Shown piece by piece: positions 52,601 through 63,918 of a stretch of DNA of 64,000 bases (the stretch's first letter is position 1; every line of letters begins with the position of its first letter). The DNA comes from Saccharina japonica (lineage: Eukaryota; Sar; Phaeophyceae; Laminariales; Laminariaceae): the NCBI GenBank assembly GCA_008828725.1, contig MEHQ01002348.1:198968-262967 (forward strand), given 5' to 3'. Below the pieces are notes generated by a model. It had not been told where the DNA came from, did no database searches, and worked only from the letters and a program-made list of their open reading frames with translations. The translations under genes were made by a program, and so were the position numbers.

Positions 52601-52810
52601 GACAACTCCTCCACCGACTCCTCCTACATCGTCCGCTTCCTCGACGACCCAGGCCCTATCAAGATGAAATTCCTCCGGTCGCTGTGCAACACTTCACGGG
52701 ACGCTGTTCAAGGATCCTGGTGCCTTCAGCGTCACCAGGCGGGTAGACTGGCCCGCGGTGTTTTACAGAGCCGTGATGGACCCCGCACATCCCCCTCATC
52801 CTCTTAACCA
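49640..52810 (+). mobile_element. Ty3/gypsy retrotransposon with chromodomain (fossil)
   Basis: A GC-rich block unlike its AT-rich flanks. In order it shows a reverse transcriptase (for example IPGVDEVLDSLGKGRFP and the AYLDDVIVF box), an integrase (HHCC-type zinc region, then a core with VDYFGPLP), and a chromodomain-like C-terminal part followed by a LWYKPHNGLWWL segment. This places it with chromovirus-like Ty3/gypsy elements. It is broken, with several breaks. No flanking LTR pair was found. The protein families are still easily read, so it is of moderate age. A satellite array follows about 0.6 kb downstream. Confidence 0.85.
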
Positions 52811-53111
52811 GCAGCCAAAAAGCACTGGTTGACGGATGCGGGAGGCAACATAGCGTCTGCTTCTCTCGGGACCGGGACATTACCTGCGTGCGCTATCTTG
52901 GATATCCGTTCGCGATGTGTTTCTCTCCCTCCTGGCACATGACGCATTGCTTGCCTCGCTAGGGCCGCAAGTTTGCACTCAAAAGTGTCATTGTACCTTC
53001 TGGGCTTGTCTTTATTATGTTGTCACATTTGTTTTGTCTCCGGGGCGGTCTTTCTGTTTTTTATGTTGTTGTCTTGACTTTTGTGTCGTTGTTCTCCTTC
53101 TCTTCCTCGGT

Positions 53112-53143
<32 letters not shown>

Positions 53144-53397
53144 CGTCTCGGACTCGAATGTACCGCGTATTCGTGTATCCCACTTCTGTTACATTCTGTG
53201 TTCTTTGTCATTTTTTTGTCGACGAACTTTGTCGTGATATATGCACCAAATAGCATTCATTACGTTTTTTTTCCCTTGCGTGTTCTTTTGACATGTATTG
53301 ACATGGTTCCGAGTCTGTTTTAACCTTCGCCTGATCCTCAGTAAGACCTTGACACGTACTTTTACAGTATATAAACAGTTAGATGGAGCAATTGCTC
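52811..53397. other. Right flank of the Ty3/gypsy remnant
   Basis: T-rich with the TTTTG run; no gene seen. Confidence 0.45.
53105..53142. repeat. (TTTTG)n
   Basis: Six pentamers between the Ty3/gypsy remnant and the satellite array. Confidence 0.8.
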
Positions 53398-55981
53398 CTT
53401 GGTTGGGATCAAATTGTCGACGCCAACCTACCAAATTACCCGCCAAGCCCACGGGCTGCCCACATACTGATACAGGATACCCACACAAGCCACACCAACC
53501 TCCTACTACATGTACCACCGACCTACAGGCCACCGACCAACCTACAAGTCACCGACCAACCTCTAGGCCATCCCGTGCCAGCTTGGCCGTACACCCGGCG
53601 TAACGACTAACCCATACTACAAGCGCCAGTATAGGTCGTACCTACACCTCCCTCGCAGAAAAACAAAGAAGACAAGAGCTACGAGTACATACACGGAAAC
53701 GGTACCCACACCTTGGAAAACCATACTTGGTCGGGATCAAAATTGTCGACGCCAACCTACCAAATTACCCGCCAAGCCCACGGGCTGCTCACATACTGGT
53801 ACAGGATACATACCCACACAAGCCACACCAACCTCCTACATCTACCACCGGCCGACAGGCCACCAACCAACCTACAAGACACCGACCAACCTCTAGGCCA
53901 TCCCGTGCCAGCTTGGCCGTACACCCGGCGTAACGACTAGCCCATACTACAAGCGCCAGCAATAAGTCGTACCTACACCTCCCTCGCAGAAAAACTAAAA
54001 AAAGACGAGAGCTACGAGTACTCGTACACGGAAACGGTACCCACACCTTGTAAAACCATCCTTGGTCGGGATCAAAATTATCGACGCCAACCTACCAAAT
54101 TACCCGCCAAGCCCACGGGCTGCCCACATAATAACTGTGGTACAGGATACATACCCACACAAGCCACACCAATCTCTTACATCTACCACCGACCGACAGG
54201 CCACCAACCAACCTACAAGACACCGACCAACCTCTAGGCCATCCCGTGCCAGCTTGGCCGTACACCCGGCGTAACGACTAGCCCTTACTACAAGCGCCAG
54301 TATAAGTCGTACCTACACCTCGCTTGCAGAAGAACTAAAAAAAAACGAGAGCTACGAGTACTCACTCGTACACGGAAACGGTACCCACACCTTGGGAAAC
54401 CATCCTTGGTCGGGATCCAAATTATCGACGCCAACCTACCAAAATACCTGCCAAGCCCACGGGCTGCCCACATACTGGTACAAAGATACCCACACACAAG
54501 CCACACCAACCTCCTACATACAACATCTACCACCGACCGACAGGCCACCGACAAACCTGCAAGCCCAACCTCTAGGCCATCCCGTGCCAGCTTGGCCGTA
54601 CACCCGGCGTAACGACTACTAGCCCATACTACAAGCGCCAGTATAGGTCGTACCTACACCTCCCTCGCAGAAAAACAAAAAAAAGACGAGAGCTACGAAA
54701 ACACGGAAACGGTACCCACACCTCGCACACCTTGGACAACTATCCTTGGTCGGGATCCAAATTATCGACGCCAACCTATACCAAATTACCCGCCAAGCCC
54801 ACGGGCTGCCCACATACTGGTATAGGATACCCACACAAGCTACACCAACCTCCTACTACATCTACCACCGACCGACAGACCACCGACCAACCTCCACGCC
54901 CAACCTCTAGGCCGTCCCGCGCCAGCTTGGCCGTACACCCGGCGTAACGACTAGCCCATACTACAAGCGCCAGTATAGGTCGTACCTACACATCCCTCGC
55001 AGAAAGAAGAAAACGAGAGCTACGAGTACGAATACACGGAAACGGTACCCACACCTTGGAAAACTATCCTTGGTCGGGATCCAAATTATCGACGCCAACC
55101 TATACCAAAATACCCGCCAAGCCCACGGGCTGCCCACTTTTTTACTGGTACAGGATACCCACACAAGCCACACCAACCTCCTACATCTATACCACCGACC
55201 GACAGGCCACCGACCAACCTACAAGCCACCGACCAACCTTTAGGCCATCCCGTGCCAGCTTGGCCGCACACCCGGCGTAACGACTAGCTAGCCCATACCA
55301 CAAGCGCCAGTATAGGTCGTACCTACACCTCCCCCGCAGAAAAAAGAAGAAGACGAGAGCGACGAGTACACGGAAACGGTACCCACACCTTGGGAGACCA
55401 TCCTTGGTCGGGATCAAAACTGTCGACGCCAACCTACCAAATTACCCGCCAAGCCCACGGGCTGCCCACATTATTACTGGTACAGGATACACACCCATGT
55501 ACCCACACAAGCCACACCAACCTTCTACATCCACCACCAACCGACAGGCCACCGACCAGCCTACAAGCCACCGACCAACCTTTAGGCCATATATCTCGTG
55601 CCAGCTTGGCCGTACACCCGGCGTAACGGCTAGCCCATACTACAAGCGCCAGTACAAGTCGTACCTACACCTCCCTCGCAGAAAAAAAACAACAATACGA
55701 GAGCTACGAACGAGTACACGGAAACGGTACCCACGCCTTAGAAAGTCATCCTAGGTCGGGATCAAAATTGTCGACGCCAACCTACCAAATTACCCGCCAA
55801 CCCCACGGGCTGCCAACATACTGGTACAGGATACCCACACGAGCCACACCAACCTCCTTCATGTATACCACCGACCGACAGGCCACCGACCAGCCTACAA
55901 TCCACCGACCAACCTAGGCCATCCCGTGCCAGCTTGGCAGTACACCCGGCGTAACGACTAGCCCATACTACAAGCGCCAGA
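53398..55981 (+). repeat. Satellite array, eight units of about 335 bp
   Basis: Units start with TTGGTCGGGATCAAAATTGTC near 53398, 53729, 54062, 54408, 54745, 55068, 55404 and 55753 (spacing 323-349 bp). Each holds CCCGCCAAGCCCACGGGCTG, runs of CCACCGACC and CTACAAGCGCCAG. The open frames in it are repeat shadows. It lies about 0.6 kb past the Ty3/gypsy remnant. Confidence 0.92.
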
Positions 55982-58900
55982 TATGATGACAGGAACGGCG
56001 GCTGTAACCTGCTGGATTGTTGCCACTATCGGACACACTGTTACACCAGAGCACAGCTCGCAAGTGTACGTATGTTTTTTGTGGTTTTTTGTTTGCCCGC
56101 TGTGGCTACGAGCGATGAACGATACGGCCGTTTGGATTCATTTATTTCTACAATTGTTTTTCAACGTTCGCAATTATTTTGGAACACAATACTCGTAGGC
56201 AATATATTGTTGCAGCAGGTGAGGTGCTGGGTTTGTCTGTCTTTTCACAGGTTACACCCAAATCTGCATATATATAAAGCTTTGAATGCAACCTGGTATG
56301 CCTCCGTTTGTTTGACGGCGACAGTACACACATCGGATGGAATCTAGATTCCGACGTTGGTAGCTATCAGGTAATTGAGATATACAGCAGTTGTCCCAGT
56401 AGCCCCCCCACCTTCGGGCATAAACTGTAAGAGCATCGCAGCACCCTTTCAAGAATATCAATATTCTACTGTAGTATTTGTTTCAGTTGCAATTATACTG
56501 TATGTAGCAGTGGTACATTTTCGAACTTTCATGACTCTTTTACCGAAACTAACATTTCTGGAGTCCGAGCGCTCAGACCTCCCTGACGTCGGCAGCTATG
56601 GAGAGCGTAGGTCATGGGCAACCGTTTTGTTTATATCAGTCGCTGGATCGATCCGATACCTTTTTTTGTTCCACGAAACGTTTTTCTTACTCAAGAACGA
56701 CAAGCCACAACTCAATTGGTTATTAAATCAATTAGGTCTAACGCACTCGTGCATGATACTCACGGCAAACCACAGCTGCTGTCACTAGACATATATCGTG
56801 TCTCTTTGTGTTACTTCGCGTCCATTGGTCACTTTGCTGTATGTGTACGTGCGGAGTCCGTTGCTTTTCCGTAACAAAGGTCCATTGCTCCTTTTGCCAT
56901 GCTATACAACATAAGCCGTTCCAGAATCGTTTACGATGGATGGTCAATTCCCCAACACCCACGCAACAACTACAACGCGTAGCATGGCAGCGTGAAGGCA
57001 TAGTGGTGTGACGGGCTGGAACCAGGGACGAGCATGCACATGAAACGATATCACACACAAACCTTGGAGCAGCACGGGTCCAAATGAATATTCAGCGGGC
57101 TGTCACACTCTGTACGATGTTGCTCCGTACGCTAAATAAACACTACGCCGCCGTTGTTGGCCACAGACTCCACCTTATTCTGAAACGATACCAGTCGAGC
57201 GAATCGAATCGAATCGAACAGCAATGCGGGCCGTTGTACTGGCCTAGCCACAGCCATGCTCCTTGATGTATGCCCGTTGAGGTCGCTACTTGGTGGCAAG
57301 TCAGCTCCGTACTGCTCCGTACTGCTACGAACCAATGCCCCGACTGCCGGCGGCCCACTAGCAAGGGAACACTCCTGGCCGAAGTTTCGCTGAATCTTGA
57401 CTGACGGAGTAAAATGCTGTCCATCGTGCGTATGTGTCAATTTTGCGGTTTCCTGCGTTTCAATAGCACGCCACGCTGTATTGAATATTCATATTGACTA
57501 GACAGGCTAGGTAATGCGTCTAAATACCTGCCATAGAGAAACCATTTTGCCGATCAGCGACTGGGTAGGCTACTTGTTACTTGCTACTGCTGTCATAGCG
57601 CAGAACCTACATCAACACGACCCCTCAATGGAGGTGGCAGCATTCAAATCCCTGTCGCTCGCTTCTGTAGATGCCGGGGTTTGTCGAAATCGGTGACGTA
57701 CAGTCCTCACAAGCAGTAATAATGCAAAAACACTACTATTACCGACGGAAACTCATAAAAAAATGGAAGCCTGTAGGCACCGCTATGAAGAGCTTATTGG
57801 CCCGTAGGCAAAAAAAAAGGCTCGGTCGCTTCGCTCCCTCGGCGTTGCCATTTGTTTTTTTAGTTTAATTGCCCATAATAGGTAAGACCATGAAAGTGCA
57901 GCCTTTCTACTGTTCGCAAATGCAACTCTTCGAGATAGAACACCACGCGTGTTGATGTTGATCCACTGGAAAATACCGTATACCTATCATTTAGAAAAGC
58001 ACGACGTCGATTGTCAGCGATACCACTATAATCAGACCCGCCCACTCCACGTTTCCGAAGTTCGAAGCTCCACAAACCATCAGGGCTAGCGTCGTGCGAC
58101 GAGTACAAGCAACAGGCGCCCTGCTCGTTGTAGTCTACCTGACACGACTTAAAACCTCTGCAAAATCAAAATTACCCAACCCGCATACTGCATGGATCGT
58201 TGGGTACAAGGGACCGAGAGGGTATAAGGGAAGACACCAGCCTAAACACACGGCTTTTGTCCGGAAGGCCGTTAACCCGGAAAACACTCCCGCGCGTTGG
58301 AAAAAAAAAGCATTCCGAAAATGCTGCAACATTTAAAAGTAAGAACCTCTAACACGTCTCAATATTGACACATTTTATAGTGCAAATCACTTCCAAGATA
58401 ATATACCGTCAGAAACCGGGCTGATCACTCTCACTCGGAATATTCAACCTCCCCGACAGCAACTAACTGCTCTGTTGCCCGATCAATGTCCTTCTGCGAT
58501 GAACTGGGCGGTGTTGACATCTTCACTACGTACGTACAGCTGTGCACAATGGCGACTCATTCATGCAAGCACTGCAAGCTACAACAACAGCAGTGTGAAC
58601 GCCAAAACAACAACTAACTGCTCTGTTTCACTTCCATCCACGGCAGCAGCTCCTACTGCTGCTGTAGAATGCCCTTTTTTGTGACACAATTCATTTCCTC
58701 GTAACTACAATAATAAGCGCCGACGCCTTCTCTTCGTCGTCCGAATCGGGGCCCGAACCGACAAAAAAACGTGCTCGTCTGGACTACTACTGCTATAAAA
58801 TCATTGCCGTTTGCCGCATCCACGTCGTCGACGACAACAACTTCTTGGCTCATCATGTAGGAGCCAGTAGTGGTGTGTGGGACTTGCGAGCAGAGAGAGG

Positions 58901-59207
58901 CGGGTTGTGTGTGTTTGGTGTGTGCGAGTATTTTGGGTGTGCCGGGTGGGGATTGTGCTGCACCTCTGTGGACCCACCGACTTTCAGCCTGCCACCCTTC
59001 CTTACTTTCCCCCCACGCATTATTATTGCTTTGTTCTTTGGTGCAGTAGTTTATACTTATTAGAGTAGGCGCAATGGACGTTGGATCAACTAACGTTGAC
59101 TGTCACACGGTCGCTAACATGCTTTTCACTGCTGCTGCAGGCTACGATGTGTATAACGCACATATAATATGAAAGCTACTGCAGGACGTTTTAGTGTACA
59201 TAATGGG
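55982..59207. other. No assigned gene
   Basis: Weak candidates only: plus 57604-57693 (acceptor TAGCGCAG, DPSMEVAAFKSLSLASVD, donor GTGACG) and minus 58686-58858 (MMSQEVVVVDDVDAANGND, or an acidic frame with GPDSDDEEKAS). Neither was matched to a family. Confidence 0.3.
56480..56690. repeat. Dispersed repeat shared with 8120-8310
   Basis: Same ordered blocks as at 8120, about 70% alike by eye. Confidence 0.6.
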
Positions 59208-59290
59208 TTGTCCGGTTTTTCCGGTTTAACCGGTTTACTGGGTAAACCGGCGTTTGTATCCGGTTTACCCGGCTAACCGGACCTCAAAAC
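59208..59290. repeat. CCGGTTTA inverted-motif cluster
   Basis: Seven or more CCGGTTTA/TAAACCGG motifs in both directions in 80 bp; may be the subterminal part of a decayed DNA transposon. Confidence 0.5.
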
Positions 59291-59377
59291 CCCCCCTTTT
59301 TTTCAATTCGACTAATCACACAAGCCTGCTGGGTATCCAAAAACCTGTGTAACCGTTTTTTGTCATCCGGTGCCCAC

Positions 59378-59478
59378 CTTTAGTGGGGAGGAGAGCCTGC
59401 TACGTGAGCCCGGGTCTGAGTTACGACTATACATAGGAGGGAGATAACAGCAAGGCGAACATAGTGAGTGGATAGAAA
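59378..59478 (+). mobile_element. SINE 3' fragment, diverged
   Basis: TTAGTGGGGAGGAGAGCCTG, GGGTCTGAGTTACGACTAT and GTGAGTGGATAGAAACA match the family tail with several gaps. Confidence 0.6.
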
Positions 59479-61531
59479 CAAACAAAAACAAGAGAAGAGG
59501 CAAAATCGCTCCAAACAATGTTCTTAGAATCTTCTGCCGAACTGATTGTTAGGCAAAAAAAAAAGGCAACAAATCGATCCAAAGAATATTCTTAGAACCG
59601 TCTGCCGAGCTACTGTAGGCGTAAGGAAAGCTCCGCTGCCCGCTGCCCGCCGCCGCCGCCGCCGCCCGCTGGTGCTGCTGTTGCCGGCACCACCGCTGTT
59701 GCTGATGCTGCTGGTGCTGCCGATGGCGCTGGCGCTGCTGTGCCGCACGAGATGAAAAACCGTTTCCAGGCGGCCAAAAAACAAAACTCAAATGAAGCGT
59801 TTGCCCGTTGCCCGCCGCTGTTTCATGAGCCACAGCTGCACCCCCCCTCCCACCAGTCCCACCAGGCCCATCAGGTTGATGCTGCGGAGTCAGAGCAACG
59901 GACACGAGGGACGGCAACAGCGACGAGCATGCAGCAGTACGACAATCAAAAGCGGGTTGCTACAGTTCTACGACAACTGTTGCAGATATTTTGCAGTTGC
60001 AAAAGGGCCTTAAAAGGGTTTCCATAATATTTCGCTGGATAGTATTTACAAAGGTTCCTCGAATCGCCACATGAAAAAAGGCAAAATGGAAAATTGTGTA
60101 AAGGGTTTAAATATTTCGGTGGATTATTTTTACAAGGCTTCCTTGAATCGCCACAAAAAAAAAAAAAAATGGTTAAAAGCGTTTCAGTAACTCGCTGCAT
60201 GCCTTGATTCGCCCCCAAAAACAAATGTCAACACAGAACAGCAGTTATTGACTGCTGTATTTGTAGTGAAAACCTATTATATACCAGGTATACAGCAGTA
60301 CTCCACTTTTGCACGAAACAAGAGAAAACCTTATTCTACACTGGGATTAGTGTAGGATACACCCTACCTCCCTCCCGCAAGGAAAAAAAGAACTTGAGCC
60401 CCGCCCACAATAAACACGAATAAGAACTCGAGCCTCTCGAAAAATCATCAAGAATAATAACTTGAGTATTTGGTGGTGTCGCGTACTGCAGTTGTAGCAC
60501 GTTTGTCTTCCTACTGACGCTGTTCCACAAGTAAAGTGTGTTGTGTTTACACGGCAGGCCTTTACTCATCTCTGATGCATTTTTCGTTTTTTTCAAAATG
60601 AAATCGTACTTCGTACGTATACTGTTTATAGTCTTGAGTCTTTTGACGAAATCCTCGATTTCACAGCTGAGTTTTTATTTGTTTATTTTTATAAACACCG
60701 TGTCAAAGTACAAAATTCCCCTTTGGGATTGCGGTTGGTTCGAACTTCCGGGTGGGTGTCGCAAGCTGAAAAGGGAGTTCTAACACAGCAGGAGTTCGTT
60801 CCTCGTATATACCACCCACGCACTCGAACGTAGCCACCGGTCAAGAACGAAAAACACAAAACAAAAACAGCTCTTGAAACCCAGCGGAAAAAAGAATACA
60901 CGATGCCAACGGGGCAAGTAACCCGGCTGCAGTATTTTAACGACCAGCCCGGACGAGTTTATAGTTAGCTACAAGGCTTTCCTACGGAGTGGTCATAGTA
61001 AGGGCGACGCAAGAAATACGGGTTACCTCGACCGCAGCAGAGCATCAACACAACGCACAGCAGTAGCAGCAGCAGCAGCAGCAGCAGCAAAAACGACAGA
61101 AGCCACTAGACTGATGCATATTTACCTAAAACCGAGGAGTGCAGACAAATCGTTTCGACCAAGAAGATGGAAACTAAAGTAAACAACGCGTACGTACGTA
61201 CGAACTCTTGATTTTTTGTTTTTTCAATGCCACCTGTTGATTTAATACGTACGTACAGCAGTACCTCCTACATTAATACCTGGTATTATACGTGCTACTG
61301 CTGTTTTATACGTAGTTTGCACGCGCTGGCCATACCCAACACGAAGCGGGTTGACCGTGGCTTGAATTAGTGTCGAGAGTCGAGTTCAAAAGTCTGACGT
61401 CGTACGAACTGATTGGTCGTAGCAGCGTGTTGACACTCAATAGTTCAACGACGAGAAAGACAATTGCCCCGAGTGAAACATTGTTTGTTTACGAAACGTA
61501 TCTGTAAAACAATTTGACAGTAATATTTAAT
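59479..61531. other. No assigned gene
   Basis: 59630-59760 is GCC/CTG-rich and gives Arg/Ala or Leu-rich frames that look like repeat shadows. (CAG)n at 61060-61090. Rest AT-rich. Confidence 0.4.
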
Positions 61532-62893
61532 CAAATTGTACAAAATACTCGTAAACAAATAGTTTTTTACGCGGGGCAATCAATCGATGTTCATACATCG
61601 CTGTACACTAGAGGTGTACACCGGATGACCGAAACCTGGGTACCCGTCGGGTAAAACCCGGATGGGCAAAACCCGTGGTGGGTTCGGGTTTGACTTGAAA
61701 CCCGCGAGTTTTAAGGGTGACCAAAACCCGGGTACTCGGCGGGTTCGAGTACCCGGGTACCCGTATGTTTGGCATGTCCCCCCTCACAATATCTCTAGAA
61801 ACCCCGGGTACTCGGCGGGTTCGAGTACCCGGGTACTCGTATGTTGGGCATGTTACCTTTCACAATATCTCTAGAAACCTTTCAAATCGACACGGGTATC
61901 ACTATTCAGAGCTGAATATTCCAAGAATATTGATGCTTTTAGTACGGTTTTCCAAGAGAGTTTCCACTGTTCGCGTGCCGGTTATGTTGATATCTTCGAT
62001 ATCCTTTAAACTTACTACCGATGTATAGGCATGCATTTATTCTCCTTGAGCCATGACACCTGCCCGACATGGAGACCTAGGAACGCTACCTACTATTATT
62101 ATGGCACACATACTGTCAATCTATCTTTTGCTACCTGAATGTGCTCAGTTCAGGGGCATAGGGTATGGGTATCAGCGTACGACTACGTAACGGCATTAGA
62201 GGTGGAAGGATTGTCGAATACCCGGCGCTCTGCTACCGTTCGTTGTTTGATGGTTATAGTTATCGTTTCGACATTAAATCGTAGTACGCACTGCCATCCG
62301 CGTGTGTTACCCCTTGGTGACCGTGAACGAAAACGGGTTGTCCGGGTACCCGAGTTTACCCAAGTACTCGTTAAACCCGTTTGATTTCGTCGGAAAACCC
62401 GGGTTACCCGCGACGGGTTCGGGTTTCATTTTCAGAATTATCCAAGTACCCGTTTGTGACGGGTACTCGCCGGGGTACACCTCTACTGTAGTACACGAAG
62501 CGGCAGCGGCAACAGCAACATATGGAACAGCAGAATGCAGCAGCAGCAGCAGCAGCAGCACAGGCCTACACACACATACGCACAACTACCGCTGCTACTT
62601 CTGTAGTACTGCTGCTGTTGCTGCCCCTGCTGTGTGTAGGTTGCATTCCCAACTTCAAGAATATGTACAAAATACTCGTCCACAAAGAGTTTTTTACGCG
62701 GGGCAATCGATCGCTGTTCATACATCGCTGTACACGAAGCGGCAGCGGCAACAGCAACATATGGAACAACAGAATGAAGAAGCAGTAGCAGCAGCAGCAC
62801 AGGCCTACGCACACATACGTACAACTACCGCTGCTTCTTCTGTAGTACTGCTGCTGCTGCTCCTGCTGTGTGTCGGTTACATTCCCAACTTCG
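61532..62893. repeat. 239-bp tandem repeat interrupted by a hAT element
   Basis: The second half of the unit is at 61532-61608 and 62661-62732; the first half (CAG-rich, with GCAGCGGCAACAGCAACA) is at 62494-62660 and 62733-62893. The hAT element at 61609-62485 splits the first copy. Both copies give long Gln/Ser-rich open frames that are repeat shadows. Confidence 0.8.
61609..62485. mobile_element. Non-autonomous hAT transposon, 877 bp, with readable empty site
   Basis: TIRs TAGAGGTGTACACCGG and TAGAGGTGTACCCCGG (16 bp, one mismatch). Left flank is CTGTACAC; right flank is CTGTAGTACAC, the same 8 bp with a 3-bp insertion. A second copy of the host repeat at 62720-62745 shows the uninterrupted site. 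The interior is rich in CCCGGGTAC motifs, including two 80-bp tandem units at 61726-61880, and no transposase is seen. Confidence 0.85.
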
Positions 62894-63124
62894 ACAGCGG
62901 GACATCTTCGAAAGTGGAACATTTGACAAAGTTCGATCATAAAATAAAAATAACAAACCACAGCGCAAGTGACCCGTAAAGATGATACGGACCACTGCGG
63001 ACCACTCTCTACTTCAAGCACAGATCTATATATGGCTCTATATACGTAGGTAGCAAATACTTCGTATATACTGGTAAATATATTACGGGTGGCATGCCGG
63101 GCAGCATATTGCTTCTTCTCTCAC

Positions 63125-63282
63125 CTGGTGAGATCGCCGGCAATCATAGGCAGCGTGTTGATAGCGAGGGCGGCGATGACCGGGGCGGTTCGTTGCGCAG
63201 ACCCCTGTCCCCGCCACAAAAACGCCACCAGCTGGTAGTGCGACGGCAGAGAAACCGCGAGCAAGGCCAGGTTCCACAGCGG
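63125..63282 (-). CDS. Exon of an unrecognised membrane protein
   Basis: 158 bp between a strong acceptor (CTCTTCTGTCCCAG) and a GTGAGA donor. The open frame encodes a hydrophobic peptide with two likely membrane helices (LWNLALLAVSLP, and APVIAALAINTLPMIAG). It starts in phase 0 and ends in phase 2. The upstream exons lie outside the window. A G-tract repeat fragment sits just upstream (63318-63407). I do not recognise the family. Confidence 0.55.
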
Positions 63283-63317
63283 CTGGGACAGAAGAGAAGA
63301 GGCGCGACAAAGCGAAG

Positions 63318-63407
63318 GGGGGAAGGGGAGGGTGTACTTTATTTTCATGCATGGCCGTAGTCGTATGACTATAGGCCCTCGCATCCCCGCAATGCCGGGA
63401 CGGAGCA
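63318..63407 (+). mobile_element. G-tract repeat family 1, head fragment
   Basis: GGGGGGAAGGGGAGGG, TGTACTTTATTTTCATGCAT, then the head to GGGACGGAGCA. Confidence 0.6.
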
Positions 63408-63654
63408 AGGGGAATTGTACTACACAAAAAAACGTGATGAGAGAGGGCGTGCTTGCTCCGGTGGGGTTTTTGCCCTATGGGGGTAGCGTCTAATTGTTCT
63501 GAGACTCCTCACTTGATTACAGTACAGGAGCTCGAAGTCTCCCCCCAAAATGTTGTTTTTTAGCAGAAACAAATGGACGCTTAACCTTCCGGCGTACCGT
63601 AGGTGTTGTTCGAACAATACTCTAACACTACAGTGGAATGAGTATTGGGTAGTT

Positions 63655-63838
63655 ACTCAAGTGAGGAGTATATTAATAGTCGGTAATAGTCGGTACTACT
63701 GTAGTCAGCATTAGCCGGTACTAGTCGGTAGTAGTCAGTAGTAGTCAGTAGTAGTCAGTACTAGTCAGTACTAGTCAGTACTACTTTAATCACTACTAGT
63801 AGGTACTAGTCAGTACTAGTCAGTACTAGTCAGTCCCG
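63655..63838. repeat. AGTCAGTACT short tandem array
   Basis: About 10-bp period of TAGTCAGTAC/TAGTCGGTAA. A shorter relative lies at 35612-35668. Confidence 0.8.
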
Positions 63839-63917
63839 GCATTGTAGGGATGCGAGGGTCTATGGTCATACGACTACGGCCGTGCACAAAATGAGTACAC
63901 CCCCCCCCCCCCCCCCA
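63834..63917 (-). mobile_element. G-tract repeat family 1, head fragment
   Basis: TCCCGGCATTGTAGGGATGC to ACGGCCGTGCACAAAATG, then a run of about 18 C shared with the next family 2 head. Confidence 0.65.
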
Positions 63918-63918
63918 A

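Noticed and set aside
53298-55754. Thr/Pro/His-rich frames of about 70-115 codons repeated along the array
   Set aside because: Each is one satellite unit read in the same phase.
62302-63021. Gln/Ser- and Cys/Leu-rich frames on both strands
   Set aside because: Generated by CAG/CTG runs in the 239-bp tandem repeat.
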